Shown here: positions 50,301 through 60,599 of the stretch, piece after piece
Layout of the letters: each line of letters starts with the position of its first letter
Numbering within the stretch: the stretch's first letter is position 1
Source: Lithospermum erythrorhizon
Lineage: Eukaryota > Streptophyta > Magnoliopsida > Boraginales > Boraginaceae
Direction: 5' to 3'
Assembly (NCBI GenBank): GCA_019722365.1
Contig: JADFUC010000685.1
Coordinates: 1-64,000 of the forward strand
Length of the DNA stretch: 64,000 nt
Translations under genes and position numbers: made by a program
Notes under the pieces: model-generated
Seen by the model: only the letters and a program-made list of their open reading frames with translations
Database searches by the model: none
Told to the model about the DNA's origin: nothing

Positions 50301-52424
50301 TACGCCAAAATTGTTGGGACATGGGTCGGGGTTTACAATCCCCGATCCCAAGTCCCGATCTTCCAGTTGCAGTAGCGGTAAACAACATCGATTGAAGGCT
50401 TATCGAACATTAACAGTATGGCCATGAAGACGGTAGACTAGATTAGTGGATTTTCTAATAATGCATTTGTAGGGTAGTGATTTATGGTCAGAGCCTCAAC
50501 CTGATAAAGTTCGGCGTAGGATACATTGTTCGATTGTTAGCATACACATTTTATTTATGGTTGCAGCCACTGTAAATGTATTGAATTCATTAAGGAATAC
50601 AGTTGTTGATGGTATACATAAAGAGCTTAGCTTCAATCCTGTTAAGATGTGGGGCTGAGCTCCTTCACACAAACAACGTCTCTGGTTCAGTGGTTCTGAT
50701 CCCCCCTCGGAGATTATATTTCTTGTTTTGCAGATTTGAACACCACAGTGGATTTCAATCGTGATATGAACTTGGTGTGATATTAAAGTATAGATGAAGA
50801 TGAAACAATGCAAAAATGAGTTGTATATTTTCTTACCATTAGCATTAGCACACTCCAGAGCAATGTCCATTGCAGATTTTCTTAGCCCCACAACTGCAAT
50901 TCTCTTTCCCTTCACCAATGCTGCAGCCTCTGCATCATCCATTTTCGAGTAATCCATGGAGTGTATCACCTGGCCTTTGAACACCTCAGGACCCTTTCCT
51001 TGTGGAAATTCTGGCATGTTTGGAATACCACTAAACCTTCCAACACAAAGGATTACGAAGTCAAATTGGTAATCCTGCAACACCAATTTGGACCTCAACA
51101 ATATCAGAATGAGCCTTTCAATTGTAATAAGTTCAAAGATCAGGGACAATATTATTTTTCAATTAAATAATTTATTTATATTAACAGTCCATGTCTTTAG
51201 TATATTTATTAATAATTACACTATGACATTATCAACAAACGACACTGGAAAAAATCATTTAGAACAAATACCGCTAGTAAATTGTTGCAGGTAGTAATGG
51301 ACTAATGCTCCAGCCCATTTTTAATTGGGTGGTAAATAGAGTTTTAAAACTTTATGGTCATTTTTCATAGCTTTGTTCCACTTCTAATTGGAGCTGTAAT
51401 CTCCGCAATATAAAACACTAGTGCGCAATATTAGTCGTGTCGTTGTGGCTTTTAGACGCCTTAGCAATAATGGAAGTTCCACTTGCCATTGATGTATGAG
51501 ATTCAGGTTGTACTTATATGTATAAGATGAAATAAACTGCAACTTGTAAACTATACCAAGATGCACTGTCATGTGAACCATTTTAGAAATTCTTACCACT
51601 AGTTATATAATACTCCTTCCATTCCTAAAGAATCATTCCTGTCCTAATTTGATATTTTGCCGTTTCAAATTTTGATCTCAAAATTTTTTAATATGTTGTA
51701 TAATATTATCTTTTGAAAAAAATAATAAAATGTACAGTATTTTCACCGTTACAAATTTTATTCAATTCAAAGTTGTGGAGTCAAATAAGACATCAAAATT
51801 TGATTATTTTGATCATTGAAAAAAACAATTGACCATCTTTTAGGAATGGAGGGAATAAAAAACTCAAACCAAATGAGCATTTGACAAAATAAACAAATTA
51901 ATTATTTTAAATAAAACAAGGAACATAAAACACAAATTAATTCTTTAAAATAAAACAAGGGACATATATAATACCTCAATCGAAAGGCTCTTGGTGTCCT
52001 GCACAACAACATTCCACTTCCCTCTACTATTAAAAGGCTCCCCTGTGCCACCCCACAATGACCATGCATGCATCTCATCTTCCGAAGCTCCTTCATAGGT
52101 CATACTCAAAACCTTACAATTAAACTTAATATGTCTCAACACATCAAAATCAAGAGCATATGAATGAAGGTAGTTTATGGTCTCTTTACTAGTTGGATGA
52201 TCATTTGTGACACAATCTGGCCAAGGGAAATCAGAGAATTGGTAAATTGTTTTCTTTGATTGCACCCTTGTAGTTTCTGTAGTCTTGGCCCATACCCCTC
52301 CTAGGACACTTTCGGCTTCGAAAACAATGGGTATATAGCCCCTTGAGAGGGTGTATTTGCATGCAAGAAGACCACTTATTCCAGCTCCTACTATAGCCAC
52401 CTTTCTTTCCATTGTTTGATTCAA
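41022..52424 (-). CDS. FMO1-like flavin-containing monooxygenase, five exons, intact
   Basis: Class B flavoprotein monooxygenase that would use FAD and NADPH. It is closest in my memory to plant FMO1, which acts in defence signalling by N-hydroxylating pipecolic acid; that exact role is an inference. Exons on the minus strand: 52424-51975, 51074-50837, 47769-47594, 47467-47109, 41367-41022. All junctions are GT..AG and in phase (1569 nt, 522 codons plus stop). Landmarks: FAD-binding GAGISGL at residues 13-19; [11 protein letters not shown] signature [11 protein letters not shown] at 182-192; GLRKSA at 213-218, where other FMOs carry the NADP GxGxxG/A motif (FMO1 itself is changed here); LATGF at 374-378. 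Length is normal for the family. Intron 2 (3.1 kb) and intron 4 (5.7 kb) are swollen by copia elements. Both are transcribed through, but the coding frame is unharmed. Confidence 0.93.
41452..41605 (+). repeat. 5' LTR of the intronic copia
   Basis: Starts tgttggaatatattatacg, ends attcttca. Same length as the 3' copy. Confidence 0.95.
41902..42698 (+). pseudogene. Copia gag, broken in three pieces
   Basis: [27 protein letters not shown] is the copia-type gag start. After a stop at 42067 comes [20 protein letters not shown] and the [16 protein letters not shown] block. After a further stop near 42398 comes [19 protein letters not shown]. Two internal stops make it non-functional. Confidence 0.88.
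42790..43690. mobile_element. Nested non-autonomous insertion in the copia element
   Basis: Interrupts the copia between gag and integrase. Both ends are rich in ttcggctcg / cgagccgaa: left end 42810-42950 (attcggttcgaaataattcg, ggctcgag, ggctcgtta), right end 43560-43680 (cgagccgaatattt, gagcgagccgaactc). These pair as degenerate inverted repeats. The middle is AT-rich, with attcaattatgttttgg duplicated twice near 43450-43530. Class not assigned. Confidence 0.6.
44270..44840 (+). pseudogene. Copia integrase, partly readable
   Basis: [20 protein letters not shown] at about 44320-44375 is the pre-integrase zinc-finger start. The core 44540-44840 reads [16 protein letters not shown], then [10 protein letters not shown], then [10 protein letters not shown] and NGRVEHKH. 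The DDE aspartates (DDFSRA, SDNG) and the E of RVEHKH are visible. A stop at 44838 and frame changes upstream break it. Confidence 0.88.
45408..46100 (+). pseudogene. Copia reverse transcriptase, decayed
   Basis: [29 protein letters not shown] (45490-45575) is the RVT_2 start. WVYKIQ and LKAHLV follow. Beyond a stop, the catalytic box LVYVDDLIF is readable at about 46049-46075. Large parts between are missing or frameshifted. Confidence 0.85.
46556..46876 (+). pseudogene. Copia RNase H
   Basis: [51 protein letters not shown]: the most intact part of this element, covering the RNase H C-terminal half. Ends just before the polypurine tract and 3' LTR. Confidence 0.9.
46933..47086 (+). repeat. 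3' LTR of the intronic copia
   Basis: Starts tattggaat (TG changed to TA) and ends attcttca followed by the gatag target duplication. Confidence 0.95.
47109..47467 (-). CDS. FMO exon 4
   Basis: Residues 289-407 plus two bases. [20 protein letters not shown], then [13 protein letters not shown], then DEGILVDG and [13 protein letters not shown]. The acceptor is gacag and the donor is tatag|gtaatc. The copia element begins 17 bp past this donor. Confidence 0.92.
47594..47769 (-). CDS. FMO exon 3
   Basis: Residues 230-288. [20 protein letters not shown], then [19 protein letters not shown], a region of plant FMO1-like proteins with hydrophobic character. The acceptor is ttgcag and the donor is gtg|gtaagt. 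Confidence 0.92.
47900..48290 (-). mobile_element. Probable 3' LTR of the copia remnant in FMO intron 2
   Basis: The plus-strand junction atgcctaataccacctctcaagttgg near 48280-48300 reads on the minus strand as a ttgagaggtgg polypurine tract and an LTR start tattaggcatatgg. A related end, ataccatatgtccaata, lies at 50084-50105. Outer border not defined. Confidence 0.5.
48290..49490 (-). pseudogene. Ty1/copia pol remnant in FMO intron 2
   Basis: Minus strand, same direction as the FMO gene. RT pieces: [29 protein letters not shown] near 49310-49440 and [15 protein letters not shown] near 49190-49240 (YVDD box intact). RNase H piece near 48290-48490: [40 protein letters not shown]. Stops and frame changes throughout. 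Confidence 0.88.
49680..50480. other. Repeat-like non-coding block in FMO intron 2
   Basis: G-rich section with a (GGT)n microsatellite at 49687-49708, then repeated phrases of the type gatagtatagggacc (about 49975, 50035 and 50065). Around 50480 a ttatggtcagagcc phrase resembles a copia primer-binding site in plus orientation, so a fragment of a further element may end there. Confidence 0.5.
50837..51074 (-). CDS. FMO exon 2
   Basis: Residues 151-229 plus one base. [20 protein letters not shown], then the [11 protein letters not shown] signature, then [19 protein letters not shown]. The acceptor is ttgcag and the donor is atg|gtaaga. The open frame runs on into the intron but has no meaning there. 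Confidence 0.93.
51613..51855. mobile_element. Stowaway-like MITE in FMO intron 1
   Basis: 243 bp from ctccttccattcct to aggaatggagggaa, inverted ends typical of Stowaway. Flanked by ta at 51611-51612 and 51856-51857. Internal pairs such as tttgatattttg / atcaaaatttgat support a foldback. Confidence 0.85.
51975..52424 (-). CDS. FMO exon 1
   Basis: Residues 1-150. [20 protein letters not shown] holds the FAD Rossmann GxGxxG. The FSDFPWPD block is typical of plant FMOs. The first in-frame ATG (MNQ) was chosen; M5 (MERK) is a possible alternative start. The donor is gag|gtatta. Confidence 0.92.
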
Positions 52425-53930
52425 GAACTGAATTTGTTTTTGTTTGACTAACTAATGAATTTATTGAAAAATTCCGTGATTTACTAAGCTGGTGAACTTT
52501 TTTCTGAATACTAAGATGAATTTGGTGGTTAGACCCGTCATTGTAATTTAATAATAAGAATTTATTGAGTCTATGACAAATGCATCGTAACTAGTAATTT
52601 ATATACGCGACGTTACTTCCAAATCAATTTGATTGTAGTTTCTATTTTTTTACATGTTAAATTTTAATTATCAATACTTTTAAATTATATTAGGAAAAAT
52701 AATAAAAGAAAATAAGATTACAAAATTATGGTATTAATTAAAAATTTAATGATATCAAATGTATAATTATTAGAATAATAAATAAAATATAATTAATGAT
52801 TAAATGTTGATGTGGGAAATGAATAGTCAATAATATTTTTTTTTAAATTAGCATTGAAATGCTTCTAATTGTAAAAGGCAGTTAGAATAAATGTGTTAAA
52901 AGAAAAAGTACTATCTACAATAAAAATATAATCAGAACTTTTTTTGTATTTAGATCAAATATCACCAAACATCATAAATGTATTTGAATGGACTATAATA
53001 GAGCAAATGATGGTGTTTCACGTGAATATAGTCCCGTCCCGTAATAAATAGATTGGATTCTATGCAAAGTCCACGCATGTTTTATGATGAACAATTAATT
53101 ATAGTACCAATGGTTTATAAGCTAGTGATATTGATAAATAGAACACATTTAAGAGATTTTAGGTTTAATTTACGGTAAATAGTATTTGCACTACCATATT
53201 TCCTCCAATGGTGAGCCACATTTTATGTGGGAGCTTTAGTCTTCTGATACGACTTCCCGGCCTTATTGGCCCGCTCACGAGGAATTTGGGCTTTCCAACG
53301 ATTCACGTGGATTTGTGCAATATTCAAGTGAATATGGTATTCATCTGTGAACTTCAAAGAGAAGACAAGTTGTTTTAGACTTAGACTCTCATTATTTAGT
53401 TTAGAATTTAATTAGTGTTTGATATCGTATGTAATTTGTAATTTATATCGTTGGAATCTAATTATTGTTTTATAACATATGTAAATATGCACATAATGAA
53501 TTAATATTGAATAAAAAATCATTTATATAATAGATTTGGAAATATATATCTTAAATAATAAGGTTAATATAATTATTATTGTTGTTATTTTTAATCATTC
53601 AAATATTCACATTGTTGTTAACTTTGAATTGAATATTTTTTATTTGGTAAAACTCATCGAAATGTCACTCAACATGCCTTAACAGAAGTTTCGATGTGCA
53701 TGTAGTAGATTCGGTTTGATGTAGTGAGATAAGAGGATCTTCAGAATAAATAATCGGCAAAAAAGAAGTATTGTTGGAGTTGTATTTAAAGGCTTATTTT
53801 AGATTATAAGTATTTTGTTTATAAGGATAAGAAAGTAATTATAGTGTTTTAATTTAAATAAATGAAAAATAAAATTCTCATCTATAGTATCAATATCAAT
53901 AGTAGTTATATAAAAAGGAAAGTGTCCTGC
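52425..53930 (-). promoter_or_regulatory. FMO upstream region with TATA-like box
   Basis: A minus-strand TATATAAAT (plus strand 52597-52605) lies about 175 bp before the FMO ATG and is a plausible TATA box. The rest, to 53930, is AT-rich with no recognised gene. Confidence 0.45.
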
Positions 53931-56900
53931 AGTGCATGCCGAATGGTCATGGGACCATGGCGCGTGGAGTATTTTTGTTTTGTTTTTTTTTTTCTTTTCC
54001 TTTTTTTTCGATTTTGAGTTTTGTTATTTTTCAATTATCAACTAAAGTAGAAATTCGATAAATTAATATTTGATTATTTAATAAACTCTTTAAGATAATA
54101 TTTTGGTCCGACTGGGATATGGTGCTAAATAAATCATTAATTGCTCTTTTTCAGCTGGAAATTATCTTTCGATTATTTATATTTTTAATTTTCAAATTTG
54201 GAATATGGTGCTAAATTAATAATTCGTGCTCTTTTTCGTTCATTTTTCATTATTTCTACCCACTGTCATATGCGATAAGATAATATTTTTGAGCACAAAT
54301 AAAATTTCTTTAGAATATGGTCTTAAATTAATAATTAAATAACTACTTTCATTCGTTTTTTATTATTTACGCGCAATTCGTATGCACGAGAATAGATCTT
54401 GTTATTGTGGCGCATAATGGATGCCCTTTGTTTCCTTTTTTCTTTTTCTTTTTTCTTTTAGGTTTGAGATTTTTCAATTATTATTTTTTAATTATCAACT
54501 ATAGTAGATACTCGATAAACTAATACTCGATTATTTAATAAACTCTCTAAGATAATATTTTTGGCCCCGTTCCGACTCGGGATATGATGCTAGATTAATA
54601 ATATGTGTTTTTTTAGATTCGGCTTTTAATTTATTTAAGCTGGCGATCGTATGCGACATTGTTTTCCTCATTTGCAATGCCATTATATTTCAAAGTTCAT
54701 TTGACCAACCGACTTGAGGATAGAGTGTTAAATTAATAATTGGTGTTCTTTTTCGTTTCTTTTCATTATTTCTACAAATTAATCAATAGTAGTTATAAAA
54801 ATTTTCACCGCCCTCCAGCGCAAATAATTAGGTAGGATTCGATCAGTCATTTTTCGGTGTTTGATTTTTTTTTCGATTATCATTTTTTAATTATATTTCA
54901 CGATTCGAAACTTCGATAAATTAATACTCGATTATTTAATAATTCTGATGAAACTAGATAAATTAGTACTTTTTATTATCATTTTTAATTATCAACTACA
55001 TTTTTTTTAATTATCGTATAATCGAAAATCGATAAATTAATCTTGATTAGTAGTTATAAAGGGACTACGCGTCCTCCCTTTGCAAATAGTCGTGGGATTA
55101 AGGAAGTAGTCCTATTTTTTATGTTTTAGATTTTTTCGATTATCATTTTTTAATTATCATCATCGAAACATAAATTAATGGAATTATTTAATAACTATAG
55201 TAGAAACTAGATAAATTAGTGCTTTTAGTCTATTATCATTTTTTTTAATTATCAACAATATTTTTTTAATTATCAACTATAGATTTGAAAATAGATAAAT
55301 TAATACTCGATTATTTAATAAACTCTACAAGATAATATTTTTGGTTCGTCCGACTTCAGCGAGATATGGTGCTAAATTAATAATTCATGTTTTTTTCGTT
55401 CTTTTTCATTATTTCTACCCTTTGCAGTCATATCTGCATTATGCTTTTTTCCTCAAATTAGGTAAAACTTCGATAAATTAATACTGGGGGCATTGACTTA
55501 AAATTGCATGCCATCAACTATAGACGAAACTTGATAAATTAATACTCGATTATTTAATAACTATAGTAGAAACTAGATAAATTAATACTTTTTTTTCAAT
55601 TATCATTTTTTTAATTATCAACTACATTTTTTTTTCAATTATCATTTTTTTAATTATCAACTACAATCAAAACTCGATAAATTAATACGGTGCTTAATCA
55701 ATAGTAGTTATAAAAAGGACTACTCGTCCTCCCCACGCAAATGGTGAGGATTGAGCGTGGTCGCTTTTCGATGTTGATTTTTTTCGATTATCATTTTTTA
55801 ATTATCAACTACGGTCGAGGCTTCGATAAATTAATACAAGTTATTTAATAACTACAGTAGAAGCTAGATAAATTAGTACTTTTTTTTCTATTATCATTTT
55901 TTTAATTATCAACTACATTTTTTTTAATTATCATTTTTTAATTATCAACTATAATCGATTTTTGATAAATTAATACTTGATTAGTAGTTATAAAGAAGGA
56001 CTCGCATCCTCCCGGACAAAATGGTAAGTGGAATTGGGAGGCGTGGTCCTATTTCGATTTTTGATTTTTTAGATTATCATTTTTTTAATTGCTTATCAAG
56101 CTGGGTGGCTTCGATAAATTATCTCGATTATTTAATAACTATAGTAAACTAGATAAATTAGTGCTTTTTTATTATCATTTCTTTGAAATTATCAACAACA
56201 TTTTTTTTTTAATTATCATTTTTTGAGTATCAGCTATAGGTGAAAATCGATAAATTAATACTCGATTATTTAATAACTCTCTAAAAGATAATATTTTGGT
56301 TCGTCCGGCTTCGCGGATATGGTGTTTAATTAATAATTTTATTTTTATCGTTCTTTTCATTATTTCTACCTGATCATATCATTTGTTCTTTTTTCTTTCA
56401 CCGAATACGTTAGAAACTCAATAAATTATCTTGGGGCATTGACTTAAAATTGCATGCCATCAACTATATAGATGAAACTCGATAAACTGTACTCGATTAT
56501 TTAATAACTAGAGTAGAAACTAGATAAATTAATTTTTTTTTTTCAATTATCATTTTTTAATTATCAATACATTTTTTTTTCAATTTGTCATTTTTTAATT
56601 ATCAACTACGGTCAAAACTCGATAAATTAATACGATTGCTTAATAAATGAGAGAAAGTGAATTTATTAAAGGACTCTGGCGTCTCCCACGCAAATAATTA
56701 GGTGGGATTGGTATGTGGAGTCTTTGATTTTGATTTATTTTTTTAGATTATCATTTTTTTTAATTATCAACTCTGATCGAAACTACGATAAGCAGAATAC
56801 TATGCTCTTGACCAACATATCGTCAACATATATTTCCATATTTCGCCCAATACATTGCTTGTAGATGTTTCATTGACCATCCGGTAGAGTGGCGTCTTTA

Positions 56901-57650
56901 ATCCAAATGGCATAGCCGCCTGACCCAATAAGCCATACTTTCGGTTACTCTTATTTTCTCTTCATCCTCGGGTGCCATGCGGATGCAGTGATAGCCAGAA
57001 GCATCCATGAAATCATTATTTAATAAAATCTCTAAGATAATATTTTTGCTCGTCCCGACTCATTTTTTTTTTTAGATTATGTTTTTAATTATCAACTATA
57101 GGTGAGCTTCGATAAGTAATACTTGATTATTTAATAACTACACTAGAAACTAGATAAATTAGTACTTTTTACATTTAATACCATTTTTAATTATCAACTA
57201 CATTTTTTTAATTATCAAGCATAGTCCAACATCGATAAATTAATACTCGATTATTTAATAAATACATTAGAAACTGAATAAATTTAATACTCGATTATTT
57301 AATGAACTCTCTAAAGATAATATTTTTGCTTTCGTCGACTCTCGAAAATATGGTGCTAAATTAATAATTAAATGTTTTTCGTTTCTATTTTCATTATTTC
57401 TATAACGATAAATATCTTATTTGTCTTTTTATACCAAATGCAATAAGCTTCGATAAATTAATCTTGGGGCATTGACTTAAATTGCATGCCATAGGCATCA
57501 ACTATAGTCGAAGCTTCGATAAATTAATACTACATTATTTAACTATAGTAGAAACTAGATAAATGAATACTTTTTTAATTATCATTTTTCAATTATCAAC
57601 TACATTTTTTTTTTCAATTATCATTTTTTAATAATTTATTTAATAATTGT
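53931..57650. repeat. Complex AT-rich tandem array, ~1 kb higher-order period
   Basis: Built from many copies of short modules: gataaattaatactcgatta followed by tttaataa; aattatcattttttaattat followed by caacta; and agataatattttggt..ggatatggtgctaaattaataat. Anchor 1 (cattgacttaaaattgcatg) stands at 55491, 56437 and 57470, spacings 946 and 1033. Anchor 2 (gataatattttggttcgtcc or variants) stands at 55331, 56289 and 57316, spacings 958 and 1027; earlier copies at 54094 and 54551 are closer together. A third module, ggact..cgtcctcccacgcaaat, recurs about six times. No frame of note. Confidence 0.9.
56790..57009 (-). pseudogene. Tat/Athila-like Ty3/gypsy RT fragment inside the array
   Basis: Minus strand reads MDASGYHCIRMAPEDEEKIR, then after frame changes AAMPFGLK and YMLTICWSRA, which is a frame-shifted YVDDMLVKS-type box. 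The MAPEDEEK and MPFGLK blocks are typical of the Tat/Athila/Ogre branch. Only about 220 bp remain, and the flanks are the array modules. Confidence 0.8.
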
Positions 57651-60484
57651 ACTTTGAGTTCAAATCCTCCTATTATCTGCCTCCTCAGCAAGGCTTCAAG
57701 CTCACCTTCAAATAATGGTGCACCTTCAAAATCATTATTTGTTGGTCATTTAATGGACATTGTATAAAATAGATTGTTTGGCCGTATCCAGTTCTCCTAG
57801 GGATTGTATATCTTATTTTCACACAGAGTGCCCAAGATCAATTAGGGAGCAGAATCAATTTGTTTTTAGTTATTAGTGTTTTACGTTTTCTACTATTCTA
57901 TATTACTTTTGTAATAAGGTTTTATTCAAATTTTATTTTTAGATATTTATATTTTGGGTTTAATTTTCTAATGTTGTATTTATTAGTTTGAATAAAAAGC
58001 TAATTTTGAATTAATTCAACTTTTATGTTCTCTAATGTTATTGATACAGTGTCTCAATTTGAGAATGTAGAGTCACATTAATTGGTAACATAGTCATAAC
58101 ACTATGTTATGATGCTAGCCCATGAATCAGCTTACTCATGATTCTGACCTGATTTTTTCATTAATTTATATTTGACTTTTTAATTTTGAATTCGACTGTG
58201 TGTTTTAACTATGATTAGTATTGTGGGTATTATTGCATGTGTAATGGACCCGTATGAGGAGATGATAAAAATACCACCCAGATGGTGGTAGAGGTCGCCA
58301 TTTCTGACGCATTTTGTCAATTGCAGAATCTTGTGGTAGCTATGGAGACTATCTATTGATAGGTGCTTAAAGAATAGTTAGAGAGATTTCAATTTTTCTA
58401 ACAATAAGTTTTTAAAGTTGTATTTGTTGAAGTATAAGGGTTTGGTGACATCACGTATCAAGAGGATTAGGAATTTGTTTATACATGCAATCCATTTTGC
58501 TCTTTGGGTATAGAGGTAGGACACTAATAGCTTAATCAAGTTAATAGTTTTTGTTCAATTTGTCTCGTTTTATTATGATAAATGCTCTGATAACGATCTC
58601 GGTGACCTGTGAAGTCCAATATAGTGAATGCAACATTTTGCAGCACAATATTTAAGCTCACTTTGTAGCTTCATTAGCTTTCAATAAAACTAACTTAAAA
58701 TGTTGGCTAAATTTGCTCATTTGACACTAATTTCTTGATAGTTGCCGCTATTACATGTATCTGGTCTGGCTTGCATAGATCGGTATGTTTACAACCAAAT
58801 ATATTGTTTAGGTTTCATTAATGTTTCCAGCAGGGACTGTATATAACATTTGTCTAGTCTTTTACATCCAGATATGTTCACATTTCTTGCGACGGTGGCA
58901 GGATAGTTTCCTTGTTATTTGACTTTACTTGATGGGAGGAATCCTTGGACCGTAATGAAAGTTGCAGGCACTGGTACGCTAGAAGTTCACTTTTTTTTGT
59001 GAAAGATGACATAAGTGCGTAGCTTTATTCTCTACATATGCACTCACCAAATACCTCTCCTGTGTTTCTGATATTAGTTGCCCATCCAACCATAGATCTC
59101 AAAGGATAATTTATTCTTCTTCTTTTTTCTAAAAAATATAAGGAAATGCATAAAAATATATTGTCAAAGGGGAACTTGAGCGATTTCAAGTTAAACCACA
59201 CAAACACTTTTCAACATTGCAAATCCATGTTCTTTAAAAAGTAAGTTTCCTTCATTTACTAATTCGTTGTTGTAACCTGGTTTCTCGGATCCTAATTATG
59301 TAATTAAAAGTACTTCAATATTTTCACATATTTTGTCAGATGATCAACACCATTTAAGTCTTCATTGCCTCAATCAAGGCAGAATGTTTTGCCTCTACTA
59401 ATGATCAAATTGTTTATTTATTTGGTCAGAAAAGTCAGGTATCATGTCGACTCTATGAGAAAGGGGTATAGGTAAAGCCATTGCATGAGGTTGGGAATTG
59501 GAGATAATCATCTTAGGTTTGATCCTTTTGTCAACGGATCTATAACAATTTTAAAGAAATGTCAGCTTCCTGATTTCATACTCCTTTTTTTAACTCTCAT
59601 TAGTAATATTAGTGCATATGTTTTACAATTTTGAATTTTGCATCAGAAATGTGGAAATCATAAAGAAAGGACTATAACTATAACTTATTTTATTATAAAA
59701 TCTTTTATTTTAAAGACAAAACTTCTGCTCAAAGTTTGAGTTGTATGTTGCAGATCCTTTGGCTTTGGTTATTTGACATTGCTTTAACCAAAATGTGTAT
59801 TCATGTTCGTCCTACTTATATCAGCTAGTTGTTTCTTCCTAGCACCTCAATAAGGACCATTAGTTTAGTTTGAATGGATTTTCTGCCCAGAAACATCGCT
59901 CCTTCCATTTTCAATATGGAGCTCATATATGATATATTTAGTCCGTTAGATCTATCACACCATTATTTGAGTGCTTGAGAGCTATAGATACACACAGAAA
60001 GGTATGAATTGTTACCTTTAATTGTTGAATTAATAGTTAAAATTGAGGTACAGTTATTGCTAATTGTTGAATTAATAGTTAAAATTAAAACCTCAATTTT
60101 GATGTACTATGTATATTTGTTTTTGGAGATTTTGCTTAAATGGTGTAAAGATTTAATATTTTCGGTACTTATTGTTTACACATTCAATATTTATTGTGTG
60201 ATTGATTGTATTGGTCAAATTTACATGTTTGATAGTGTGCTTGCTTTTGGTTGGACAATTTTTTGTCGGTCGATTTTGATTTGGCTTTTTGTTGATTGAT
60301 AAAGATTGGTTTGATTTGTGTTTTTTGTGGTTTATGATTGTTGTTGTTAGTGTTAAAGAATGCCTCAATCGAAGCAGAATATATCATTGTTCATTGTTTA
60401 CCATTTCCAGAATGCATATCTGGGCTGTGATTAAATTTTACGTTTTATGTGTTTTTAGGGGTTTATGATTGTTGTTGTTAAAGA
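57651..60484. other. Non-coding stretch, possibly 5' region of the following exon
   Basis: No protein similarity recognised on either strand. A splice-donor-like aaag|gtatga at about 60001 and an acceptor-like gtttttag at 60452-60459 could frame a 5' UTR intron for the exon at 60485. The phrase tgattgttgttgtta...aagaatgcctc is duplicated (about 60337-60367 and 60467-60491). Confidence 0.4.
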
Positions 60485-60593
60485 ATGCCTCTCTATAAAA
60501 GAAAGACATTTCCTTTATCGGAACCTGCCAAAGATTTGAAGCCTCAAGACCTGGTTTTCCAAATTCGATTTACTAAAGAAAATTGTGTTTGAA
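60485..60593 (+). pseudogene. Exon fragment like the N-terminus of a WAC/DDT-domain protein
   Basis: Reads MPLYKRKTFPLSEPAKDLKP, then QDLVFQIRFTKEN, with a stop 3 codons later. It resembles the start of plant DDT-domain proteins with a WAC (Acf1 DNA-binding) motif, recalled as MPL.KRKPF.L..PP.DL.P.(E)LVFQVRFTKEIF. A weak donor, aaatt|gtgttt, could end the exon right there. No further exon of such a gene was seen in the remaining 3.4 kb, so it is either a truncated duplicate or the first exon of a gene running out of the window. Confidence 0.45.
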
Positions 60594-60599
60594 CCTATC

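Noticed and set aside
50496..50836. Long open frame continuing past FMO exon 2
   Set aside because: A good GT donor stands at 50836-50835 and the next FMO residues are found in exon 3; the continuation has no similarity to the family.
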